Below, in pieces: positions 1-6,604 of a stretch of 7,638 nucleotides of DNA. Position 1 is the first letter of the stretch; each line of letters begins with the position of its first letter. This stretch comes from Planctomycetaceae bacterium (GTDB lineage Bacteria > Planctomycetota > Planctomycetia > Pirellulales > UBA1268), in NCBI GenBank assembly GCA_030616935.1, contig JAUWWJ010000069.1:1-7638 (forward strand), read 5' to 3'. Below the pieces are notes generated by a model, which was given only the letters and a program-made list of their open reading frames with translations, was not told where the DNA came from and did no database searches. The position numbers were made by a program, and so were the translations under genes.

Positions 1-1494
1 GAAAGACAGGTCTTTCATGCTCAAATCCAACACGACCAGAATGAGAACAACTCCTTCACACTGCGCATTGGAAAAGGCGGACAAGTCTATTCTCTCAGGG
101 GGCCCTTTGGAGAAAGCGTACCACCGTCTTGTACGGGTGAAGGACCGAGTCGTTCACCGTGGAATGACGAGGTTTGGCAGTTTGTCACGGTGTGTAGCAA
201 GTACAACGGATTGACGGCGATTCAACGAAGCGGAGACGTACCGGAAAGTACCCTCGAGGCAATCACTTCGATTCCATACAAGTCAACATTCTTCATTCAT
301 AATTCCGGTGCGTATGTCCCTGACAGCCGCACAATCAACAACCTCTACTGCCCAATGCTGGCCGCCAGTCAAACAAATGACAAAAGAGGGTATCGATCTC
401 TTACATGGGGACTCGTTCCTCAGGTACGGACAATCCACCGTTCGCCCGTCTTGTACTACAACCAGGTTCGAGATATCGGCAACGGTATCATTGAACTCAC
501 ATGGGTCGTTCACAACTTCAGCCCCCGTGATGACATTGTCTTTGACTTTCTGAATGCACCGTGGGGCGGCACACGGCACACGAGCCTCCCCTACCATGCT
601 ATTAGCTCACCAGACAACACACTCAAACCACGCGATGCGTTTTTCCCGGACAAAAAACCAGACGGCACGATATCCTTGCGGAAAACTGGCGGCTGGAAAA
701 TCGCAAGCGCTTCAAAAGACGAGGACTCGGCAAGCCTCGCGCTTGTGTTTGGTCGTGACAAACATCTGGAAGAGCAGCAGGCCAAAGCAGAACGGGGCGA
801 ACCGTACACTCAACGAGGCGGTGGTGTCCTGCGGGATTTTCTGGCCCATTACCCTCAATTGTACAACGGCATCTGGAAAGACTGGGAGACACGCCCTGAA
901 AACTCGTTTCGAAACTACGATGTGATTGAGATGATACCCAACCTGACGCTTCGGCCTGGGGAGAGCATCTGGTATCGCAGTTTCCTGGTGGTCAACCAAC
1001 GCAACGATGCTGCTGCACTTGCCCAATCACTTGTTAATAACGTTGATTACGGTCTTCTTCGATTTCCCACCACAGACACGCCTCGCGTACCGGTTTATCT
1101 CGTGGACAATCGGGTTGTCCAAACGGCACCAGAAGGAACCCAGCCAGCGGTTCACTTATTCTCCAGGCCAGTACCTGGGTCACACCCGGTATTCCTTCTG
1201 GAAGATACGCAGACCGGTCATGAAATAATCTCAACTGACCTGTACCGGTTTGTTCCCTCCGAGCCCCTTGCTCTTCATGTTTCTCAAGAACACCCAAAGA
1301 GTAATTATTTTAACAATGCCCGCGGCTACTCTCTTGACAAACACCACTGCCGCTGGAAACGACTCCTCGGATTTGGCCTGATTGCTCAACCAAAGGGAAA
1401 TGGCAGCCGGCTACTCTCGACAGCACTTCCGAAAAATGTTTTTCCTACGCCTGACACGACCCATCTTGATCTTTGGTCAGCGGCTATCGAATAA
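1..1494 (+). CDS. Uncharacterised large protein, 5'-truncated by window edge
   Basis: The reading frame is open from the first base and ends at TAA, giving 497 residues with no N-terminus in view. A GTG at 190 could be taken as a start, but the frame upstream of it is open and protein-like (a Gly-rich LRIGKGG stretch at codons 21-27, then WNDEVWQF at 54-61), so I treat the gene as continuing out of the window. I do not recognise a named family. The visible part has many short alternating hydrophobic/polar stretches, is rich in aromatics, Gly, Pro and Asn, and contains no membrane segment, which suggests a beta-sandwich protein, perhaps exported and carbohydrate-related; that is inference only. 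Conserved-looking patches include FFIHNSGAYVPD (about 97-108), the SPVLYYNQVRDIGNGIIELTW region (about 148-168) and NAPWGGTRHTSLPYH (about 185-199). No catalytic motif could be assigned. It converges on ndk with 49 bases between the stop codons. Confidence 0.85.
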   Translation, partial: ERQVFHAQIQHDQNENNSFTLRIGKGGQVYSLRGPFGESVPPSCTGEGPSRSPWNDEVWQFVTVCSKYNGLTAIQRSGDVPESTLEAITSIPYKSTFFIHNSGAYVPDSRTINNLYCPMLAASQTNDKRGYRSLTWGLVPQVRTIHRSPVLYYNQVRDIGNGIIELTWVVHNFSPRDDIVFDFLNAPWGGTRHTSLPYHAISSPDNTLKPRDAFFPDKKPDGTISLRKTGGWKIASASKDEDSASLALVFGRDKHLEEQQAKAERGEPYTQRGGGVLRDFLAHYPQLYNGIWKDWETRPENSFRNYDVIEMIPNLTLRPGESIWYRSFLVVNQRNDAAALAQSLVNNVDYGLLRFPTTDTPRVPVYLVDNRVVQTAPEGTQPAVHLFSRPVPGSHPVFLLEDTQTGHEIISTDLYRFVPSEPLALHVSQEHPKSNYFNNARGYSLDKHHCRWKRLLGFGLIAQPKGNGSRLLSTALPKNVFPTPDTTHLDLWSAAIE

Positions 1495-1543
1495 ATTAAT
1501 CGGCTCCGTCGGGGTGCTCACGAAAACACAACCAGCGTCGACC

Positions 1544-2005
1544 CTAGGCCTCATCCGCCGCACGAAGCATATCGTCACAGCATGGCTCCCATGCGACAAT
1601 TTCCTTGTCACCAAAGTAGATACCAATCTCTCGTGCGGCTGACTCTGCTGAATCCGACGCGTGCACGAGATTCATCTGACGACTTGCAGAAAAATCACCA
1701 CGGATAGTCCCGGCGGCAGCTTTCAGCCCACTTGTAGCCCCGAGCATTTCACGGACCACTCGCACAACATCGAGGCCCTCATAAATTGCAGCAACGACTG
1801 GCGCTGCAGTAATGAAAGACTCAAGGCTTGGATAGAACGGCTTTTCAACATGTTCTGCATAGTGTTGTTTTGCAAGTTCGGGCGTCACACGAAGCATCTT
1901 CAAGGCAACAAGCCGAAGCCCCTTATCCTCGAACCGACTCATAACCTTTGTCAGGAGCCCACGCTCAATGCAGTCAGGCTTGAACATTACGAAGGTCTGG
2001 TCCAT
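1544..2005 (-). CDS. ndk: Nucleoside diphosphate kinase
   Basis: Transfers the gamma-phosphate of ATP to (d)NDPs through a phosphohistidine intermediate and balances cytosolic NTP and dNTP pools. All residues expected for the family are visible in the 153-residue product: Lys9 in FKPD, Tyr49, Arg85, Thr91 in MLGAT, Arg102 in GTIRGDF, Asn112 and the catalytic His115 in NLVHASDS, a common variant of NxxHGSDS. Length is normal, with a slightly long C-terminus ending in an Asp/Glu/Cys-rich segment. The frame can be extended upstream to an ATG at 2014 or a TTG at 2020, but the ATG at 2005 has a GGAG nine bases ahead and yields the standard MxxTFVMxKPD N-terminus, so I chose it. It stands alone on this strand, converging with the gene to its left and diverging from the CX4CH protein gene. 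No promoter was clear. Confidence 0.97.
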   Translation of the reverse strand: MDQTFVMFKPDCIERGLLTKVMSRFEDKGLRLVALKMLRVTPELAKQHYAEHVEKPFYPSLESFITAAPVVAAIYEGLDVVRVVREMLGATSGLKAAAGTIRGDFSASRQMNLVHASDSAESAAREIGIYFGDKEIVAWEPCCDDMLRAADEA

Positions 2006-2014
2006 CCGTCTCAT

Positions 2015-2018
2015 CTCC
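2015..2018 (-). promoter_or_regulatory. Ribosome binding site of ndk
   Basis: GGAG on the minus strand, nine bases before the ATG at 2005. It abuts the alternative ATG at 2014 with no spacer and lies inside the TTG-initiated extension, so it supports the shorter form of ndk. Confidence 0.65.
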
Positions 2019-2219
2019 AATGTTTTTTCAGGGTATTTTCACTTCGATCGAACGCATATCGGCCCGATCTCTGACATTCTTCTTGTACCGTTCTCGCGGC
2101 GAGTTTTCCAGCCCATCTTGTCACCAGCAGAGGCCGAAACCCCTGAGGCGTCGTTGGATGACGTTGATCCATGGTCTCATTCTGCCTAGTCTCTGCGCGT
2201 TCACTATAAACTCACACCG

Positions 2220-2225
2220 AAGGGA
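2220..2225 (+). promoter_or_regulatory. Ribosome binding site of CX4CH exported protein
   Basis: AAGGGA followed by a 10-base spacer to the ATG at 2236. With the signal peptide that begins at that ATG, it decides the start in favour of 2236 over the upstream in-frame ATG at 2020. Confidence 0.55.
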
Positions 2226-2235
2226 CAGCGACGAA

Positions 2236-2931
2236 ATGTCGAATCTACACCAGCACTATGCTGGAATATGTTTGCTGACATTGCTGAGTTTTTCTTGCAC
2301 AACATTCGCTGCAAAGCCCAATAGGCAAGAAGTTCATCCTGCTGTTATCGGAAGCTTCACTCGGGCTATCCAGCCACTTCTTCTGAACCGATGTGCTGCT
2401 GGCGCGTGCCATGGTGGCTCACAGGGAGCAGCACCGCAACTCTTGCGTGGACCAATCCACGGGCGGGCTAACCAGCGAACAACCCTGAAAAATCTTGAAA
2501 GCATTACGACATCCGTCCAAGACAAATCGAATGACAGAATGTTTCTTTCTAAAATTCTGAATCATCACGACAAAAGAACCAAAGCCTCCGTCCCAAAGAA
2601 AGAACTCTTAACAGCGCATGAGCAAGAATTGTTTGTAACGTGGCTTACTGCACTCCATCAGAATGAACATCCTCAATTACGATCAGCGGCCCCCTCCCCT
2701 CAATCCCAAAGAGTGAATCCAGCAAGCTTTGAGCTGCCTCAGCCGCCGCCGGCATCGCTGGGTCAACACAATCGGTTCAAGATTCTTCTTGAGCAAGCAA
2801 AAAATCCACCACAGCTTCCACCACCACGGGTCACACATGGATTACGACTCGAGAAGATACTGCCCGAAGAATTTCCACTTCTTAAAGAAAGTCTCAGTGA
2901 AGAAGACGCCCCACCTCCTTCCGACAAATAG
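2236..2931 (+). CDS. Small exported protein with cytochrome-like CX4CH motif
   Basis: The 231-residue product starts with a Sec-type signal peptide: a short polar N-terminus, a hydrophobic core at about 10-20, and a likely cleavage site near residues 25-26 (TFAA before KPN). Cys21 is not in a good lipobox, so a lipoprotein is unlikely. The mature part begins with an HPAVIGSFTRAIQPLLLNRC segment leading to C53-A-A-G-A-C58-H59, a CX4CH arrangement flanked by Gly, seen in many planctomycete secreted proteins near the PSCyt1-type cytochrome family. This could bind c-type heme, but the usual motif is CX2CH and heme attachment is unproven. A second segment (about 80-140) ends in an HEQELFVTWLTAL stretch typical of the end of such domains. 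The C-terminal third (about 150-231) is Pro-rich (PQPPPA, PPQLPPPR, APPPSDK), low-complexity and probably disordered. The start is set by the signal peptide and by AAGGGA ten bases ahead. The gene converges on the NUDIX gene with only three bases between stops. Function unknown. Confidence 0.85.
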   Translation: MSNLHQHYAGICLLTLLSFSCTTFAAKPNRQEVHPAVIGSFTRAIQPLLLNRCAAGACHGGSQGAAPQLLRGPIHGRANQRTTLKNLESITTSVQDKSNDRMFLSKILNHHDKRTKASVPKKELLTAHEQELFVTWLTALHQNEHPQLRSAAPSPQSQRVNPASFELPQPPPASLGQHNRFKILLEQAKNPPQLPPPRVTHGLRLEKILPEEFPLLKESLSEEDAPPPSDK

Positions 2932-2934
2932 CTG

Positions 2935-3369
2935 TTAGAGCTGAATGTCTCCGGACTTGACCTGCTCAAGAAATATTTGATTTCCAGGAAGCAGATCTGG
3001 ATGCACGATCAATTCATCAAGAGAAAGCCAAAAGAATTCCTGAACCTCAATTGGATGGGGAATTGGGCAACAGGGCTGAAGCGGCTCAACTGTCCACCAT
3101 GAGAGTGCTGTCCCCCAGTCTGTCACACTCTTCCAAACCTCATTCCGTGGTACGACGTCAATTGAAAGTTCTTCTTGGCACTCTCGACGCACTGCTTCAC
3201 TGTTGTGCTCTCCTGCCTCAACATGACCACCTGGAAAACAGACCATTCCACCAGCACGGAGACTTTCTCCCCTGCGGATTGCCAGGAATAAATCACCTCG
3301 TCGAATGATTGCAACCACCCCAAAGCTCGTGGGTTTTGTGGGCGTCTCCTTCTTCGACTGAAAACACAT
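2935..3369 (-). CDS. NUDIX hydrolase
   Basis: A 144-residue cytosolic enzyme of the NUDIX superfamily, which hydrolyses nucleoside diphosphates linked to another moiety. The Nudix box lies at residues 48-70: Gly48, Glu54, then Arg62, Glu63, Glu66 and Glu67 as in GX5EX7REUXEE, the Mg-binding helix being intact. The Gly two residues after the EE pair is replaced by Ser69. Upstream, TSFGVVAII and LFLAIRRG form the expected first strands, then GGMVCFPGGHVEAGE. The C-terminal part, EVQEFFWLSLDEL, is the usual strand-helix that closes the fold. The substrate cannot be told from sequence; MutT-like 8-oxo-dGTPase, ADP-ribose or NADH-type activity are all possible. The ATG at 3369 is the only start that keeps the first beta strand, but it has only a weak upstream GGAAAA. 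Its start diverges from ftsH, and its stop lies three bases from the stop of the CX4CH protein gene. Confidence 0.93.
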   Translation of the reverse strand: MCFQSKKETPTKPTSFGVVAIIRRGDLFLAIRRGESLRAGGMVCFPGGHVEAGEHNSEAVRRECQEELSIDVVPRNEVWKSVTDWGTALSWWTVEPLQPCCPIPHPIEVQEFFWLSLDELIVHPDLLPGNQIFLEQVKSGDIQL

Positions 3370-3518
3370 TAGGCTAGGCTTTTCCGAAACACTACGTACC
3401 TGACGACTATTCGTCTCTCAATACACTCCGTTATACGCTGCTAAACTATACATGACGCCAGACGATGGCTTGCAGTGTGTTGCACCCTATTATCTATCTT
3501 GAACAGGAATTTCTCTTC
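3370..3518. other. Divergent intergenic region between NUDIX gene and ftsH
   Basis: About 150 bases expected to carry both promoters. AT-rich hexamers such as TATACA near 3447 resemble a -10 box, but no convincing -35 sits at the right distance. A small inverted repeat, GACGA-CTAT-TCGTC, lies at 3402-3415 (5-bp arms, 4-base loop), about 33 bases ahead of the NUDIX start; it could be an operator or chance. The in-frame ATG at 3465 upstream of ftsH lacks a ribosome binding site. Confidence 0.45.
3505..3509 (+). promoter_or_regulatory. Ribosome binding site of ftsH
   Basis: AGGAA with a nine-base spacer to the ATG at 3519. The alternative in-frame ATG at 3465 has no such site, so this one decides the start. 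Confidence 0.65.
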
Positions 3519-5465
3519 ATGGACACAGCGCCGCCACCTGAACCGGCAAAACGACCAACGCCATCAAAGCCTACCCCCCAACTGTTTGGGAAACCAATGG
3601 GTGGACCTGCCGTGGTCCTGCTTGTTCTTCTTGGGCTCGCATTTCTCACTGTTCTTTTTCGAGAACAGACCGGCGGAGCATTTCCTATCAGCTACGACCA
3701 ATTCATTCATGAGGTCGAAGCTGACAATGTCACAAATGTTGAAATTACTGGAAGCACTGTTCGCGGAATATTTAAGGCCACTCCACCGAAGGAACGTGTT
3801 GATTCGCCCGACGGAACTCGACGCTTCACGGTCGAAGTCTCTCAGTACCTCGTCGGCGACGGACTCGACTCCCTCCTTCTGAAGCACAACGTCCGCACAG
3901 TCGTCAAGCAGCCAACTGATGGCACCGGATTCCTACTTGGCATCTACCTGCTTATACCTCTTTTACTCATGGGTGCCTTCTGGATCTCGATGCGACGCGC
4001 TCGGGACCCACTTGGCGGATCTGGCATTCTCGGCAATTTCACCAAGTCTCCTGCCAAGCGATTCAACACCGAAGACAAACAATCGACGTTTGCTGATGTT
4101 GCTGGGCTCGACGGTGTAAAAGAGGACCTCAAAGAAATTGTTGAATTTCTAAAAGACCCGAAAAAGTTTCAACGACTTGGCGGCAGAGTCCCCAAAGGTG
4201 TACTTTTGATGGGCCCCCCTGGCACAGGAAAAACTCTTCTTGCCCGAGCAGTGGCAGGAGAGGCCGGCGTTCCGTTTTTCTCCATTTCGGGTAGTGAATT
4301 TATCCAGATGTTCGTTGGCGTTGGTGCATCACGAGTGCGCGACCTATTCAAGACCGCCAAAGAAGCCTCGCCAGCGATTTTATTCATTGATGAGATTGAT
4401 GCTGTTGGACGAATTCGAGGAGCCGGACTTGGCGGTGGCCATGACGAGCGGGAACAAACACTGAATCAAATATTAAGTGAAATGGATGGCTTCAGCCCAA
4501 CAGAGTCAGTGATTGTACTTGCAGCAACAAATCGGCCCGATGTGCTGGATCCCGCGCTCCTTCGCCCCGGACGTTTCGATCGCCATGTCACAGTAGATCG
4601 CCCTAACCAAAAAGCACGGGTCGCCTTGTTCGAGGTGCACACAAAAAATGTTCCACTGGCTGGAGATATCGACATGAAACGGCTGGCGGAGGGAACTGTT
4701 GGCCTGACCGGCGCTGACATCCGTAACCTTGTGAATGAAGCCGCACTATGGGCAACCAGACATGATAAAGAACATGTCGATGCGTCTGACTTTGATCATG
4801 CTCGAGACAAGATTCTCATGGGCCCCAAACGTGAAGAAGTTCTGGTAGGCCACGAGAAAAAAATGACCGCCTATCATGAGGCGGGTCATGCACTCGCATC
4901 GTGGCTTCTTCCTGGTGTCGACAAACTTCACAAAGTTACAATTATTCCACGCGGGCGGGCTCTTGGCGTGACGCAACTGGTTCCCGAAGAAGACCGTATG
5001 AATATTGGTGAATCTGATCTCCATAATCGTCTGGCTTTTATTCTGGCGGGACGGTCAGCTGAAAAACTGGTCTTTGGTGAATTTTCTGCTGGTGCTGAAA
5101 ACGATTTGACTCAGGCTACTCGCCTGGCCCGCAAGATGGTGTCGAACTGGGGCATGAGCAAGCGAGTCGGGCCCCTCGCATGCCAGACATCGAATGAACA
5201 TCCTTTTCTTGGACGAGATGTCTACGAACAACGTGATTTCAGCGAACACACTGCCCAGGTGATTGATGAAGAAGTAGGACGCATTCTCTCTGCTGCAGCC
5301 GAGCGGGCCGACACATTGCTTGCCGACAACCGCAAAAAGCTGGACACCCTTTCAGAGGAACTCATCTCTCGAGAAAGTCTTGACGACAGTGAAGTTGAAT
5401 CTGTTATCGGTCCCTCTGTTCCACGAAGATCGCTGGTAACACCAGATGTGGGCGGACTCGCATAA
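3519..5465 (+). CDS. ftsH: ATP-dependent zinc metalloprotease FtsH
   Basis: Membrane-anchored AAA+ protease that forms hexamers and degrades misfolded membrane proteins and selected cytosolic regulators. The 648-residue product has the full family layout: a Pro-rich cytosolic N-terminal tail (about 1-28), TM1 (about 31-47), a periplasmic domain (about 55-135), TM2 (about 139-157), then the AAA module with Walker A GPPGTGKT (232-239), pore loop MFVGVGA (264-270), Walker B ILFIDE (287-292) and second region of homology [19 protein letters not shown] (337-355). The protease domain carries zinc site HEAGH (453-457) and the third ligand Asp529 in AENDLTQAT. The C-terminus is a helical segment followed by a short tail ending GGLA, about the usual length. 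All catalytic residues are intact. Starting at 3465 would add 18 residues, but only 3519 has a good ribosome binding site. Planctomycetes often carry several ftsH paralogues, so this need not be the essential copy. The next gene follows after 116 bases on the same strand. Confidence 0.97.
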   Translation: MDTAPPPEPAKRPTPSKPTPQLFGKPMGGPAVVLLVLLGLAFLTVLFREQTGGAFPISYDQFIHEVEADNVTNVEITGSTVRGIFKATPPKERVDSPDGTRRFTVEVSQYLVGDGLDSLLLKHNVRTVVKQPTDGTGFLLGIYLLIPLLLMGAFWISMRRARDPLGGSGILGNFTKSPAKRFNTEDKQSTFADVAGLDGVKEDLKEIVEFLKDPKKFQRLGGRVPKGVLLMGPPGTGKTLLARAVAGEAGVPFFSISGSEFIQMFVGVGASRVRDLFKTAKEASPAILFIDEIDAVGRIRGAGLGGGHDEREQTLNQILSEMDGFSPTESVIVLAATNRPDVLDPALLRPGRFDRHVTVDRPNQKARVALFEVHTKNVPLAGDIDMKRLAEGTVGLTGADIRNLVNEAALWATRHDKEHVDASDFDHARDKILMGPKREEVLVGHEKKMTAYHEAGHALASWLLPGVDKLHKVTIIPRGRALGVTQLVPEEDRMNIGESDLHNRLAFILAGRSAEKLVFGEFSAGAENDLTQATRLARKMVSNWGMSKRVGPLACQTSNEHPFLGRDVYEQRDFSEHTAQVIDEEVGRILSAAAERADTLLADNRKKLDTLSEELISRESLDDSEVESVIGPSVPRRSLVTPDVGGLA

Positions 5466-5581
5466 CAACTTCAAACATCGAGCACGCACAGGACTCCTAA
5501 TAGACAATCCGCATCAAGCGTAACAAATCAAACAACAGCCAACATAGTGCACCATAAAAAGACAAGGAAAAGGAATTGATC
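5466..5581 (+). other. Intergenic spacer between ftsH and Dabb gene
   Basis: An A-rich stretch of 116 bases. I found no stem-loop plus T-run that would mark a terminator and no clear promoter, so whether the downstream gene shares the ftsH transcript cannot be decided. The only recognisable signal is the ribosome binding site at its end. Confidence 0.4.
5570..5574 (+). promoter_or_regulatory. Ribosome binding site of Dabb gene
   Basis: AAGGA, part of the purine run AAGGAAAAGGAA, seven bases ahead of the ATG at 5582. The TTG at 5576 lies too close to be served by it, which favours the ATG start. Confidence 0.65.
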
Positions 5582-5896
5582 ATGCTTTCACACGCCGTTT
5601 ACTTCACGATGAACGACAAAGGCTCTATTGAATCCCTGATAGAATCTTGTCGAACACACCTGACAAACCACCCAGGAGCATTATCATTTGCGGTTGGTAC
5701 ATGTGCGAGTGAATATGACCGACAAGTAAACGACAGAGCGTTCGACGTCGCCCTTGAAATTATTTTTGAGTCACACGCTGCTCATGATACGTACCAGACA
5801 TCAGACCGTCATCAGCAGTTCATTGCTGACAATGCAGAAAAATGGGCTCAGGTGCGGGTTTTCGATGTTGAGGTCGACACGCTCGAGCGACACTAA
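5582..5896 (+). CDS. Dabb family (stress-responsive alpha/beta-barrel) protein
   Basis: A 104-residue protein with the dimeric alpha/beta-barrel (Dabb) pattern. The first strand LSHAVYFT carries His4, which is usual in the family. A helix follows (about 15-29), then a second strand LSFAVGT (about 35-41), the AFDVALEIIFES strand with the typical FD pair, and HDTYQTSDRHQQFI, which matches the family's AxxxYQxxxxHxxF segment. The last strand is QVRVFDVEV. Known Dabb proteins range from plant stress proteins to polyketide cyclase-like enzymes; no specific reaction can be given here. The overall sequence resembles the short single-domain Dabb proteins often found in Planctomycetes. I used the ATG at 5582, which has the better-spaced AAGGA, over the TTG at 5576. 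Its TAA stop overlaps the stop of surE on the other strand. Confidence 0.92.
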   Translation: MLSHAVYFTMNDKGSIESLIESCRTHLTNHPGALSFAVGTCASEYDRQVNDRAFDVALEIIFESHAAHDTYQTSDRHQQFIADNAEKWAQVRVFDVEVDTLERH

Positions 5897-6591
5897 ACAA
5901 CTTCCACCCGAGACAACGCAATCTGACCACCAAAACAGACATCAACATCTTTCGCTGCCTGCCGTGGTCGATCCTGGTACTTCCCTTGATACATCCACCC
6001 ATCGTCATGAGCAATAAACTGCAAAGGCAATGGAGAAGGGTCAACATCACAGGAAACAATCGGTGGGGGATGATCTGCCTGAGGATTGTCTAGATGAGGA
6101 AAGTTGACGTTCAAAAACTGGCCCGGCCCCAGTGGTGGAAAATCATTAATGGCTGAAAAAACAGCCCCTGCCCACGACGATGCAATGTCCCAGTCGATAG
6201 GCTTCCCTCGTCGGTGATACTGCGACAACGCTATTGCCGGCCAACCATGAAGTGTAGCCTCTCGTGCAGCAGCAACTGTGCCTGAATGGTGAATATCAAC
6301 ACCAAGATTTCCGCCAGCATTAATTCCTGAAAGAACCCAACCCGGCTGATCCAACTTGAGTGTGGCAAAAGCCAGTCGCACACAGTCTGCGGGGGTTCCA
6401 TTCACGTAGTATCGGTTTTCCTCCACCTGCTGGAGCACCAGTGGCCGGTCTACTGTAACCCGGTGACCACAGCCCGAATGGGGATCGAGTGGGGCGACGG
6501 TAATTACATCTGACTGCCATTGGTGAGCCGCTTTTTCCAAAGCATGCAGCCCATCCGCATGAATTCCGTCGTCGTTTGTAAGCAGCAACAT
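5893..6591 (-). CDS. surE: 5'/3'-nucleotidase SurE
   Basis: Metal-dependent nucleotidase that removes phosphate from nucleoside 5'- and 3'-monophosphates in the cytosol. The 232-residue product begins MLLLTNDDGI, the family N-terminus with the metal-binding Asp7-Asp8 pair. Ser39 in DPHSGCGH and Asn91 in SGINAGGNLG are the other expected metal and phosphate contacts, followed by HSGTVAAAREAT. The TPADCVRLA segment (66-74) is also typical. Length is slightly below the common 250. An in-frame ATG at 6606 overlaps the PNP stop as ATGA and would add MRAGA, but the family N-terminus and a GAGGG eight bases upstream favour 6591. It is the second gene of a tight pair with PNP and is very likely translationally coupled to it. 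Together they could convert purine nucleotides to base plus ribose-1-phosphate; that pathway role is inference. The TAG stop overlaps the Dabb gene stop. Confidence 0.95.
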   Translation of the reverse strand: MLLLTNDDGIHADGLHALEKAAHQWQSDVITVAPLDPHSGCGHRVTVDRPLVLQQVEENRYYVNGTPADCVRLAFATLKLDQPGWVLSGINAGGNLGVDIHHSGTVAAAREATLHGWPAIALSQYHRRGKPIDWDIASSWAGAVFSAINDFPPLGPGQFLNVNFPHLDNPQADHPPPIVSCDVDPSPLPLQFIAHDDGWMYQGKYQDRPRQAAKDVDVCFGGQIALSRVEVV

Positions 6592-6599
6592 AGCGCCGG

Positions 6600-6604
6600 C
6601 CCTC
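6600..6604 (-). promoter_or_regulatory. Ribosome binding site of surE, overlapping the PNP stop codon
   Basis: GAGGG on the minus strand, eight bases before the ATG at 6591. It shares bases with the TGA stop of the PNP gene (6605-6603), so ribosomes finishing PNP are placed on the surE site, a usual sign of translational coupling. Confidence 0.6.

Larger units (their letters stand above)
2006..2235. other. Divergent intergenic region between ndk and the CX4CH protein gene
   Basis: About 230 bases that should hold promoters for both flanking genes. I see no good -35/-10 pair on either strand; a TATAAA at about 2205-2210 lacks a matching -35. A perfect 10-bp palindrome, TTCGATCGAA, lies at 2043-2052, some 38 bases ahead of the ndk start. 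The plus-strand frame of the downstream gene is open through most of this region, from an ATG at 2020, but the translated segment looks non-coding (rich in Arg, Ser and His with no pattern) and precedes a clear signal peptide, so I do not count it as coding. Confidence 0.5.

Noticed and set aside
554..925. Overlapping open frames inside the first gene, and similar ones inside ndk, ftsH, surE and PNP
   Set aside because: They lie in other frames of well-supported genes, have no ribosome binding sites and encode no recognisable protein.
190..1494. GTG at 190 as the true start of the first gene
   Set aside because: The frame is open and protein-like back to base 1, with no ribosome binding site ahead of 190.
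1495..1543. Bidirectional terminator between the first gene and ndk
   Set aside because: No stem-loop of useful length followed by a T-run on either strand.
2020..2235. N-terminal extension of the CX4CH protein from the ATG at 2020
   Set aside because: The extension lacks protein character and would place the obvious signal peptide about 72 residues into the protein; the ATG at 2236 has its own AAGGGA.
2278..2304. Lipoprotein signal with Cys21 in the CX4CH protein
   Set aside because: The three residues before Cys are Ser-Phe-Ser, which does not fit a lipobox; a signal peptidase I site follows instead.
3447..3452. TATACA as a -10 box for ftsH
   Set aside because: No recognisable -35 hexamer at 16-18 bases upstream; the match is too weak to annotate.
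3465..3518. Longer FtsH start at 3465
   Set aside because: No ribosome binding site precedes it, and the added 18 residues are not part of the family N-terminus.
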